NCBI GenBank assembly: GCA_022453515.1
Contig: JAJNNY010000086.1
Coordinates: 1-64,000, forward strand
Length of the DNA: 64,000 nt
Origin: Astrocystis sublimbata
Lineage: Eukaryota; Ascomycota; Sordariomycetes; Xylariales; Xylariaceae
Direction: 5' to 3'
The position numbers and the translations under genes are program-made. This document shows positions 12,101-20,740 of the stretch, piece after piece. The notes under the pieces were generated by a model. The model did not search any database. It was not told the origin of the DNA and saw nothing but the letters and a program-made list of their open reading frames with translations. Within the stretch, counting starts at the first letter, position 1; the number at the start of each line of letters is the position of its first letter.

Positions 12101-12364
12101 GTTTGCCTTGGCGATGTCGGTGCAGGTGTCGCCAGACTGTACTACATAGATGAAGCAGTTGCCCGAGCTGTCAGGCTTGGGGGAGAAGTCTGGAAGTGAT
12201 CCCTTGGAGCAGCAAACATATTGGTCCTTCTCCAGGGTGTTGCAAAAGTTGCTTGGAGTCGGGTTGTACTTGACCAAGTCGTCTTGCGAGATGCCACATC
12301 GCTGAGCGAGCGACCAACAGCCATCGCCGCTCCCGACTTGAATGTATTTGCAAACGCCGGACAT
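9154..12364 (-). CDS. killer-toxin-like chitinase: 2 LysM, CBM18, GH18, hydrophobic C-terminus
   Basis: Five exons: 12364-11951, 11895-11753, 11681-10767, 10715-9569 and 9480-9154, all in phase (about 980 residues). In order: two LysM-type modules with paired Cys (about residues 3-50 and 65-115), a hevein-like CBM18 (CPLNACCNKWGQCG), then a GH18 catalytic domain with SFGGW, the DGVDFDWEYPG catalytic motif (Glu is the acid) and MTYDLHG. After GH18 comes about 450 residues with no known enzyme motif, ending in a very hydrophobic stretch (LILLIISVVLF, then a Gly/Ala-rich segment to ILGGLFGVGGIV). This layout matches subgroup-C fungal chitinases related to the Kluyveromyces zymocin alpha/beta chain, which bind chitin and help import a toxic partner. 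The N-terminus is unresolved: the first in-frame ATG (12364) lacks a signal peptide, while the frame upstream encodes a hydrophobic stretch (VVLVVWWSFGIRA) without an ATG. It is divergent from the secreted protein at 13539. Confidence 0.85.
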
Positions 12365-12780
12365 GGTGAAATCTTCAGAGCTGAGGTTGCTCGCTCTGAT
12401 TCCGAATGACCACCAAACAACCAGTACCACGTCTGTCGTAACAAGGCAGGACAATGGGTCATTTGGAGAACTTATACTTAGAAAAAGTATGTACGGCCAT
12501 GTTTGGTAGTGCTAGTCGGCCTCGTTCCTACTAAGAATCACTTAGTGCCCTGGTAATCCTTCTCCCCATCACGGGAACTTTTCATTCTAGACACCGGGTG
12601 CCTTGCAGCCACCACGCTCGGCCAGGCGCAAGCTAACGTGAACTTAGCTATGCGGTTAGATCAACCAGAATTTGGAGAAAAAGAGATCTAGATTCTAGCG
12701 TGGCGTTTAGAGGAAGGAGGGGAATTGATCGAGACTGTTTGTTAAGAACCAAAGCTAGATAGGTACGTTTGATTAAAATC

Positions 12781-12793
12781 TCACGTTGGGATC
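12781..12793 (+). repeat. 13-bp direct repeat, copy 1
   Basis: TCACGTTGGGATC, identical to 13474-13486 in the same divergent promoter. Possible regulatory element; function is inference. Confidence 0.35.
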
Positions 12794-13473
12794 CGGAATA
12801 TCTAGCACCACTTACAGCCCGAACTCAAGCACAAGTTTTAATTGGCAACTTCTGCGCTTTGCCAGAAGATTTGGTGTTGCGCTAGGATTTTGCCAAGCAG
12901 ATATCACATGCTCTAGCCATCCCCATATTTATAGAACGGCTGGATTGTCCTGTTCGGGTTAATGCTGCACGGTGGATCGCCGATCAGGTTAGGTCTGACC
13001 GGTCCAAATAGAAGAGAGGTCCACACGCAGCACTGAGAATAATTGACATATGTTCTCATTTCAATTTGATTGGGCAGATCTTACAATGGCAGATATCTAG
13101 GAATGCGTCACTTGGACATTGGTAACTCAGCACTTTTCTTTCTTGCCTTTTTCTTCGACCCCGAAGGAGCTTGCGGCTTGGGGCCGAAGGATTTCACGCT
13201 GTATCGTCAAGAACATGGTAGCTATATCGACATCGAGGGAAAAAGATTCTCTCTAGAGATTCTAGACTTTCATTGTTCTGCAGGGGTGTGATTTTTCAAG
13301 CTTAAGCTTGCACTTCAATACTATCACTTACTGGGAGTAGTACAGTCCGTTCGTATGTAGAGCAACTATGCAACCTTCGGAGTTGATCTTTTAGTCTTGT
13401 TCTCTTTTAATGTTTGTAAAATAGATAGACCCTGCCCCCCTGAACTTTGCAAAAACTCTTCTTCTCTTCTATT

Positions 13474-13486
13474 TCACGTTGGGATC
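13474..13486 (+). repeat. 13-bp direct repeat, copy 2
   Basis: TCACGTTGGGATC, identical to 12781-12793, about 50 bp upstream of the ATG at 13539. Confidence 0.35.
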
Positions 13487-13538
13487 TCACATTCCTCATT
13501 TCAGCCGAGGTGCTACGTTGGCTTCTAACGGCGTCAAG

Positions 13539-14434
13539 ATGCTTGTCACGTTCACTCTTCTACTGTCCTTGTTGACTCCGGTGTTTGCCAGCAAGCTGGC
13601 TGGCCCGTACCAGGTTAGTAACTGTTAAAATTCTGTACCAGCTGCATCCAGCCAGTTTCGCTTACAAGTTACATCCCTTGGTAGACGATGTACTATTGGT
13701 ACGCCTACCGCCTGGACATCAAGGCCAACGGTGTGAACCCCGACATGATCGCACCTGGTTGCCCTGGTAGTGCCCCGGATGGGACCTGCTATTTTCTCGA
13801 ATTTGTGGACCACCTTCAAAGACCCGGCAAGAATCTCGACCCAGGACAGTCAGTCAGCTTCGGCAAGGACTTCTATCCTGACGCAGTAACCGGGATCGGA
13901 GAGATCAACAAATTGACGTCGGAGGGCGGTAAACCCTTCGTGCCCAACGCAGATCCCCAGAAGATCTTCAAGTCCGGCACATTCACGTCGCCTAGCCCCA
14001 AGCTCAGCGATATCATGGGCAAGGTCACGGATAAGATCCAGGGCGCGCGGACGAAGCTGGGCGATGCGGCTGTGCAAGATGGCCTCGACCAGGCCCGTCG
14101 AGCCATGACGGGCACGCATCAGGCTCGTCTCGCTGACAACGGCCAGGATCTGATCGACTCTATCAACAACTACCTGAAGAACAAGAAGAAGAGAACAACA
14201 AAGGTGGACACCAAAACAGTGACGGCGCTGGACGGGTCCAAGTTCATTGATGTGGATGTTCCCGGAACGACTGCCAAGGATGCCAACTTCGCTCAGGACT
14301 TCAGCGACTTCCAGCAGTGGCTTTCCACGCAGAAAGGTGGTAAGACAACTCTGGGCAGCGTTCGTATGCACTGGGATGCAGCCCAGGGCGTTGCACAGCT
14401 AGAGGCTCGGGTTCATGGTACTCCAAGTTGCTAG
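13539..14434 (+). CDS. secreted protein of unknown function paired with the chitinase
   Basis: Exon 1 (13539-13613) encodes a signal peptide (MLVTFTLLLSLLTPVFA). Exon 2 (13685-14434) follows a 71-bp intron (GTTAGT..GGTAG), both phase 0; total 274 residues. The mature protein has an aromatic start (MYYWYAYRLD), one likely disulfide pair (GCPGSAPDGTC), a long helical middle (about residues 110-190) with a basic KNKKKRTTK patch, and a C-terminal domain ending in Cys. No enzyme motif or known family was recognised. Its divergent position beside a killer-toxin-like chitinase, with a shared promoter motif, makes it a candidate cargo, cofactor or immunity protein of that system. That role is inference from position only. 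Confidence 0.8.
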
Positions 14435-15538
14435 ATCGTGTCTATAATCAGCATTCTATCTAATCTCGTCATGAGCATCATATAGCACATTGGCTGCTTT
14501 TGAATATGGTCTGCATAATGAGATAGTAATCCAATGATCAACAATGTCTACAAGTCATTCTATAGAGCACCAACAGGTATTTCTTTTTCAAAGTGCACTA
14601 TCGTGTAATTAATTTTCGTACTAGCTAAGACGAATTGTGCAAATAAGAGATTGGGCTTTTCATAGACTAACCTAGCACATAGTACGCATATGGTTGCTCG
14701 CGAGTAAGTTAGATTGATGTTGGTCGATTCCAGCAGGAGTGGTAGCATGGGATTGGGAGTTGGCTGCTGAACAGGATCTGCCATACCCTTGAATCTTGGT
14801 CACCCATGCATGTGATTGCCATGTAAAATTCAGCGCTAGGATGATATCACAGGGGTCTGGCCATGTCCCGCGGCGGCGGTACTCGGGACCGGGGGGTCGG
14901 CTATGGGGAGAGTTCTCAAGTTCTCTGAGTAGACCCGCTCGGTAGCGCTTACATGCGCCCCAAGTAGACGCGCGGGAGCTAGAAGCATGGCCAGCATGGT
15001 GGCGAACAAGGTCTAGCCTGCCTCAGGTGATGGTTAGAATAGCGAAGGAACGCATATACGGACCTAGCCGCTCCTTAGCGCCCAGTTATATGCTAGCAGG
15101 ACAAGGAACAAACCTGGGGTTGTTCGGAATATTTTTTTTTTTTTTGGCGGAAGAGACTGGCGAAAGGAACCAGCCCCCAGTGAAAGGAACAGGCGGCATA
15201 CCCCCCTGAGCAATCCGTCACTAGTCTCGTTGGTCGCGATCTAAGGCTCGCCAGGCACCAGGATTTAGGTATGGACATCTGCGGCAGGCAAATGCCGGCC
15301 GGCGCAGTGAAACCGCGGTTAATTATAGCGCGAACCATCAATATTGAACCATCCAATCTTCAGCCAGCTGCTTTTCAGAATCCTACTTCAATCTTCTCAT
15401 CTTTCCTGATCTCCTGATCTCAATTCATCACCCGTCACGTGCTCATCCTTCCCATTCCCGAATCGTTCATAGGACAGGCCTCGGCCCTCCTCTCCTAGCG
15501 CTACCATCTTCCGGCATCCTCCTACTGACACCTCTACA
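14435..15538. other. intergenic with a poly-T run
   Basis: About 1.1 kb with no convincing gene. A T homopolymer of about 14 bases lies near 15131-15144, followed by two copies of GAAAGGAAC close together. The 3' part is pyrimidine-rich leader for the 2EXR gene. Confidence 0.5.
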
Positions 15539-16402
15539 ATGAGTGAAGTCGTGCAGGGCAGCAGCTTCCCTCGGTTTTGCGAGTTGCCTGCCGAGCTCCG
15601 CAACGAGATATGGCGCCAGTGTCTGCCCCACCGCGTCGTGGAACTTGACCAGCAGCAGGACGAGCTCGTCTGGGAAGACGAGCCGCCCTGCCCCACGAAC
15701 TGGAAGATTACCTGCACAAACAGTGCTCCGCCTCTACTCACTCGCGTCTGCCGCGAGTCGCGCGCTGTTTCCCACGAGGGCGGTGCCTCCCCTATCGACA
15801 CGGAGTCGGATCGTTTCGGCAACGCCATGGCCGAGTACCCATGGTTAGACCCGGCTCGCGACCTCGTTGTGCATCTGAACTGGGAGCCCTTCGCAGACAT
15901 CGAATCGCAGTCCTATGACTGGGGCGACCCGTTGCGCTCCCTGATGCGACTCGCGGCGCAGACTTCGTCAGATCGCACTTCGTTCATGGTGGCGCTCCTC
16001 CAGACCTTTGCGGGACGTGAGAACCCCGATGAGCCTCATGAACACTACAGGTGGACGCGGTCCGAGCTGGTCGACCTCCTGCGCACCAGATCACAATGGG
16101 CTGTTGTTGTCCTGCCCCCTGTCGTCATCCATGCTGATGTTACTGCCACCGATGGTCTGTTTGGACTGCTAGGGGATGCGAGAGTACAAATCGTCGAAGA
16201 GGAAGCATATATGGAACGGTTCTTAGCACTGGGTCTGGCGTCTAATGTTACTGTGCACGGCACATTCACCCCAGAAGATTGGAAAGCAGCGAAAGACGAG
16301 CTGGAAGTCACGGCCAAGGTAGTTTTCAGATCACCGGACTTGGGAACAGCATTACAACCTTCTGTTATGTTTCGACTGTGCACAAACCCCCAACATAGAT
16401 AG
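15539..16402 (+). CDS. 2EXR-domain protein
   Basis: 287 residues in one exon. The start FPRFCELPAELRNEIWRQCLP (about residues 10-30) is the 2EXR signature, an F-box-like fungal motif (FxxLPxELRxxIWxxxLP). RVCRESRAV follows at about residue 75, also typical of the family. 2EXR proteins are abundant and fast-evolving in Pezizomycotina and their molecular role is not established. No signal peptide. The C-terminal codons after AAG|GTAGTT could instead be an unspliced intron start, so the last 25 or so residues are less sure. Confidence 0.75.
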   Translation: MSEVVQGSSFPRFCELPAELRNEIWRQCLPHRVVELDQQQDELVWEDEPPCPTNWKITCTNSAPPLLTRVCRESRAVSHEGGASPIDTESDRFGNAMAEYPWLDPARDLVVHLNWEPFADIESQSYDWGDPLRSLMRLAAQTSSDRTSFMVALLQTFAGRENPDEPHEHYRWTRSELVDLLRTRSQWAVVVLPPVVIHADVTATDGLFGLLGDARVQIVEEEAYMERFLALGLASNVTVHGTFTPEDWKAAKDELEVTAKVVFRSPDLGTALQPSVMFRLCTNPQHR

Positions 16403-16567
16403 ATGAGCTATATTTAATAAACAGGGTATACTGACCTCCTGTCTTTAAACTGGATTTAATTCCATGACTGCTTGTACGTCACAGCTTGGTGAATCTAGCA
16501 TGTGTAGTGTGTGGCACAGAATCGGCTGCTATCGTCCATCCAGGGTTGTAGATAATCTAACAACAAG

Positions 16568-18841
16568 CTAATCTAATAAGTAACGAATTAAATAGAAGGC
16601 CATCCTAAGGACAAAACTTAGTGAAGGTATTAATATACAATGGAGAATAAAAACCCAAGATACATGGTATTTGTCAATTAGCATCAAAGTAAAAACTTGT
16701 ACCAAACCAGAGAAAAATAGATTGAGCTCAAGGGGCGAGCCAAGCGATGGAGAAGCAATCTGAATGATCTGATTTACCAAGATAGTGCCTACAACAGAGC
16801 CTAGAATCGCAATTAATATATCGCTCTTGCTGTATTTGTTCCCCTGAAAACGATTAGGCATTCTATTTTTCAAGTGAAAGGATTTAGCAATGGTTTGAGG
16901 AGGCGACAGGAGCTTCCTATCCAGAGTAAAAGCAAATACGAAGATGTCCCCTTCATATGTTTCGACTAGTTCACTTCCCAACACGGTTGTGTTATAGAGC
17001 CTAATAGTTGGGGTCCATTTCAGGGACTGGAGATACTGTGGATTTTGGGAATATGCCTCGCTTTCGCCTGAAGCAAATAGACACCGAGGTTTATACCTCC
17101 AACCTCCAATACGCGTTTCGTAAGAGAACCTTGGCAAAAGACCCGTTCGTTGGTTCTCTATCATCATATAGAAGGGAGGTTGTATTGCCCGTGGTACATT
17201 TATTGAGCATGCGAAGACTGCCATTTTCGTAGATTTATGATATTGGCTGCTTTGCGAGGACCCATTGATCGCGAAAAACCCAGTGTGGGATATTGTTTGT
17301 GCTTGCGATCCGATGTTCAAGCATTCAAGTGTCAGCTCCTTGACACCCAAGACAATGACGGTCCCATAGGGGCTGACAGTTATGTTCGTTATTTCCTCAT
17401 CTACTGGACTTTGGCTAGAAGAGCGTAGGTTTTGAGGTGCAAAAAGGGTTTTGTGCACTGTTTTTATGGTTTCAGATGAAACTGTAGCTGGCTCATGTCC
17501 GGCGACTCTGCAAAGCGTCAGGCAAAGGTTTATGATCCTTGTTTCAAGATCTACTCGAATTTGGCCAGGAGAGCGTAGGATGTGAGTTGCAAAAACGGCT
17601 TCGCGATGGTCTCCTCTTATGGTTTTAGATGGTATTGTAACTGGCTTACATCCGGCGATTCTGCCAACCATGAGGCAAACGTTTGGCTTGCCGAGTGGAC
17701 GTATCAAGGGGCCGGTGAACATGACCGAAGGTAGAACTGGGTTTTGCGTCCTACTGAGTCTCTGGATTCGGATGCCTATCGCTAAATCTGAATTAAGCCG
17801 CGAGCAGCCAAGAATCGCCACATATCTTGACTGGCCTGCTGAAAATAGATCAGGCATCCAATCGAAGTTCATTTTTACACCTTCTTTACTCAGCTGATAT
17901 GTCGAGTCACCCCATTCTCGCCTCTCGCGTGCGTATATGGTGGCTCCCAGAGGCAGAGGGACTATATCACCGCATCCTTCGAATTGAGCAGGTGAGTCAG
18001 CCAGCACCGATGTTAGCTGAAGGGATCCATAGGAGAGAACCATGGTATCGGGGAGACAGAACCCCCATGCGAAAATGGACTCATCGCGGGATGTTTCGAT
18101 TATCTTTCTTTGCAGTCTGTTGAAAGCTGCGCCGCCTTCGCCATACAATAGCGGCATGTTGACATGGAACAATCCTAACAAGCAGTACGCCATATCTTCG
18201 CGTCTTGTGGTGACTCGCTTGGCCGCCCACGACATCCGCTGTGCGACACTGAAATCTTCTAGCTTTTTGCCCCAGGCGAAAATCTCGCGCGGCAAACCAC
18301 AAGCCTCTTGAATCAATCCCACCAAACGGAGGCGCTCCCCAATACAACTCCATGCGTTGCTGTAGAAAAACAATGTCGGTGGTGCTATCAGCTCTTGTAA
18401 TGTCCATCCACGTGTGAACCACTTGCTTTTTCGAAACTCGAAAGCGCAAGTTTCGGGCTCTATGAGACTGGCATCACTCATGCCCACATCGCTCAGCAAC
18501 GCCATACAAAGCACAGAGTCTTCATACCAACGGTACATGGAATTGATAGCTTCCGAAAGCTCAGCGCTGCTGGTTTTGTCGATGCAGCAAGTATCGACCC
18601 ACGCCCATTCAAGCCCCATACGGTCGGCTTCGCTGCAGAATTCTTGTATTTTGCGGTACCCTGGCTTGGAGAGAATTGGAGCAATAGGAATGCGAGGGTC
18701 TGAGCTAAGCAACGCCTCGAGCTCTTGGAAGGTGACTTCTTCGGAAGTTTTGCCCCATGTGTGGGAAAGAATGGCATAGCGAGGGCGCTCCTGCTCATTG
18801 AACCACCTGAGCTCTTTGGTTCTGGTATGTATGAGCCTCAT
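16568..18841 (-). CDS. HET-domain (heterokaryon incompatibility) protein with C-terminal membrane segments
   Basis: 757 residues in one exon from the ATG at 18841 (MRLIHTRTKELRWF); the frame extends further upstream but without ATG. HET motifs appear in order: YAILSHTWG (about 25), LEWAWVDTCCIDKTSSAELSEAIN (about 75), WFTRGWTLQELIAP (about 145), and EDMAYCLLGLFHVNMPLLYGEG (about 225). This is the HET-E/HET-D type head, without an NACHT or WD40 part. HET domains trigger cell death after fusion of incompatible hyphae. The C-terminus has two or more hydrophobic spans (about residues 675-755), unusual for the family and suggesting membrane attachment. Between them lies a 50-residue tandem duplication. 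Which partner it recognises cannot be told. Confidence 0.88.
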   Translation of the reverse strand: MRLIHTRTKELRWFNEQERPRYAILSHTWGKTSEEVTFQELEALLSSDPRIPIAPILSKPGYRKIQEFCSEADRMGLEWAWVDTCCIDKTSSAELSEAINSMYRWYEDSVLCMALLSDVGMSDASLIEPETCAFEFRKSKWFTRGWTLQELIAPPTLFFYSNAWSCIGERLRLVGLIQEACGLPREIFAWGKKLEDFSVAQRMSWAAKRVTTRREDMAYCLLGLFHVNMPLLYGEGGAAFNRLQRKIIETSRDESIFAWGFCLPDTMVLSYGSLQLTSVLADSPAQFEGCGDIVPLPLGATIYARERREWGDSTYQLSKEGVKMNFDWMPDLFSAGQSRYVAILGCSRLNSDLAIGIRIQRLSRTQNPVLPSVMFTGPLIRPLGKPNVCLMVGRIAGCKPVTIPSKTIRGDHREAVFATHILRSPGQIRVDLETRIINLCLTLCRVAGHEPATVSSETIKTVHKTLFAPQNLRSSSQSPVDEEITNITVSPYGTVIVLGVKELTLECLNIGSQAQTISHTGFFAINGSSQSSQYHKSTKMAVFACSINVPRAIQPPFYMMIENQRTGLLPRFSYETRIGGWRYKPRCLFASGESEAYSQNPQYLQSLKWTPTIRLYNTTVLGSELVETYEGDIFVFAFTLDRKLLSPPQTIAKSFHLKNRMPNRFQGNKYSKSDILIAILGSVVGTILVNQIIQIASPSLGSPLELNLFFSGLVQVFTLMLIDKYHVSWVFILHCILIPSLSFVLRMAFYLIRYLLD
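17421..17720 (-). repeat. internal tandem duplication (about 150-bp period) in the HET gene
   Basis: GAGCGTAGG followed by a G/T-rich stretch and GCAAAAA starts at both 17421 and 17571, and similarity continues for about 110 bp. In protein terms the units read GRIAGCKPVTIPSKTI and CRVAGHEPATVSSETI, each followed by an LRS element. The units have diverged, so the duplication is not recent. Confidence 0.7.
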
Positions 18842-19515
18842 ATTTACGGGTCTCCTGATGTGACACCTATCGAAGCGACCATAGGCATCTGCTAGGAGCT
18901 GAAAACAGGAAGGAATTGGTACTGGGCGATAAACTTGAACAATTTGGTGCAGTAGTAATAGTATCGGTAGCAATATTTTTGGGTAAAATCAAAGGTGATT
19001 GAAGAGGCAGATGAAAGGTAGAAAAACACAAGGCATTAATGCTTCTGATCTATTTTGAATTTCAAACACAGCAGCTCACTTTCAAACTTAGAGGCGTTAG
19101 TATTGCTGCTACAATCAGACGCCACAGTGAGCTCAGCCGCATCCTACTTATGCTGACACGCATAGTTCCAAACTCCATGATTGTCCACCTTCTCAAAACG
19201 GCGCGTTGCCGCGTTAGGTTCGTATCAACTTCCGACTCGATGCGCTCTTGCGTCGCAATGGCCAAATAAACTGCTAAATCACACAGGGGACACGGAAGAA
19301 GAAATCACCTCCTACTCTCTGTTTAAATCGATATCAGTCCTGCCGTCGGTATGCGCATATAAGGACATCGTCAGCTGGCAGGCAGACAACGCTTAGGATA
19401 TTCGGCATGTGCATAATGATGGGTAAAGCCCACGCAATGCAATGACTGGCACCAAGGTTATAAAACCTGGTAGAAATGGTTCATCTCTAGTCTTTTTAAA
19501 ACAAAAAAGCCAAAA
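18842..19515. other. intergenic between HET gene and 5S rRNA gene
   Basis: About 670 bp; presumably contains the HET promoter. A B-box-like GGTTCGTATC at 19215 has no tRNA around it. T-rich sequence on the minus strand next to 19515 serves as the 5S terminator. Confidence 0.45.
19498..19515 (-). terminator. Pol III T-run terminator of the 5S gene
   Basis: Immediately after the 3' end on the minus strand the sequence reads TTTTTGGCTTTTTTG, two T runs sufficient for Pol III release. Confidence 0.65.
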
Positions 19516-19634
19516 ACGTACAACACCAGGGATTCGCTGGTCGTCACCGACCCAACTACTAATCTGGCGCTCTCCAGTTTATCTAGGGCAGAGCGGACGG
19601 GATGCCGAGTTCTCTAGAGGCTATGGTCGTACGT
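19516..19634 (-). rRNA. 5S ribosomal RNA gene, divergent sequence
   Basis: 119 nt on the minus strand, the canonical 5S length, starting ACGTACGACCATAG and ending GTTGTACGT. Conserved blocks are present: CCCGTCCGCTC, TTAGTAGTTGGGT, GACCAGCGAATCCC. Helix I pairs perfectly (ACGTACGAC with GTTGTACGT). Helix II is CTCTAG/CTGGAG. Helix IV is CCAG/CTGG, and the next hairpin is GGTCG-GTGA-CGACC. These stems differ from the common ascomycete 5S sequence I know but remain paired, so the gene looks functional. It stands alone, as expected for dispersed 5S genes in Pezizomycotina. Downstream on the minus strand comes TTTTTGGCTTTTTTG, a Pol III terminator. Confidence 0.9.
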
Positions 19635-19659
19635 GTTAGATGAGGATACAAATAACATC

Positions 19660-19663
19660 TATA
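19660..19663 (-). promoter_or_regulatory. TATA element at -29 of the 5S rRNA gene
   Basis: TATA (in ATCTATAGATG) begins 29 nt before the 5S start on the minus strand, the position where dispersed 5S genes of Neurospora carry a required TATA box. Confidence 0.6.
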
Positions 19664-20740
19664 GATATCGAACCGATTCCTCAGGGGAGGGAAATGCTAC
19701 CACTAGTCGCGCCACCTCAGAAGCGGGTCGGAGGCTTGAGACTGGGACCTCAACGAGCAATACCTAGATGTCAAGACCAGCACATAATTAAATGTGAGAT
19801 TAATAATCAGGGATGAGTCGCAAGTCATTTAATCCTGCAAATTCAGTTACCAACCACTTTTGTCTATATGTGCATGTTTGCAAACGTGAGCGCCATAGTT
19901 TTAACTAGCTGGTGGCGGCAATATCCGCTTATCCCGTGCCAATTGTTTAACTCTTCAAAAATGACAAATTCACGTTACGAACCGAGATATTCTATATCGC
20001 ACCGACAATATCAATAATAAGCCAACTGGTATGTCACAGTCGAATGTTTAACATTAGGTACCTGATTGCAGGTTCGGAGATGATGGCATTGAACTGCGGA
20101 GCTATTTACATTGCGTACATTAATCGGGTTAGGCCCGAGGGGCAGAGGTATTAAGACTTGATATTAAGTATTGGAGAAGCGTGATCTTGTACACCAGGCA
20201 AATCCCATGCTCAATCTCAATTCGCCATTCCCTAGTATGAATCCTCGATTTCGTATCTTGCGATATACTAACCAGCGCCATTGATATAGAAGATGACAAT
20301 CTGCTTCGCAACCCTGGCCTGACGAACACTGAGTACAAATCAACACCCATCTTTGTTTCAAGTACGGTACAGTATTATGCGAATGCCTTCTAGGTGGGGG
20401 CCAAGGCCAAGACGTACCATAGGTACCAGATTAGCAGCCTGGATCAGCATGTGATGTGACCATACTGCATTGGCCCCTGTCCCCGCGTCAGAAGACCTCG
20501 TGGTTGCGACCCTTGCCCTGGCATCGAATCGAATGAACCCATCACAAGGATCACACCAAAGGTGACGACATGGGCAGGTCACGATCCCGGTGACTCAGCT
20601 CACCTTCACTTACTCACTCCCCTTCCCGGGCCTGCGAGTGTGTGCATGTAAGAACTGGATGGAACTGGGTGGTGGTGCGGTGCATCGGCTCAAAACGGAG
20701 TCACGGACATGGCATAGCATGTGAGCCCTGCCAGTCACGA
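19664..20740. other. intergenic, no gene seen
   Basis: About 1.1 kb of AT-rich, then more GC-rich sequence before the 3' end of the DUF7730-like gene. Two short palindrome-like AGGTACCT motifs are present. Nothing else recognised. Confidence 0.45.

Larger units (their letters stand above)
12365..13538. promoter_or_regulatory. shared divergent promoter region of the chitinase and its secreted partner
   Basis: About 1.2 kb between two divergently transcribed genes. It holds two identical copies of the 13-mer TCACGTTGGGATC, at 12781-12793 and 13474-13486, both on the plus strand, the second about 50 bp before the ATG of the plus-strand gene. A 73-codon frame at 13070-13291 was not convincing as a gene. 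Confidence 0.4.

Noticed and set aside
13070..13291. 73-codon frame in the divergent promoter
   Set aside because: Short, no conserved feature, and it lies in regulatory DNA.
19200..19240. GGTTCGTATCA B-box-like near the 5S gene
   Set aside because: No A box or stems around it.
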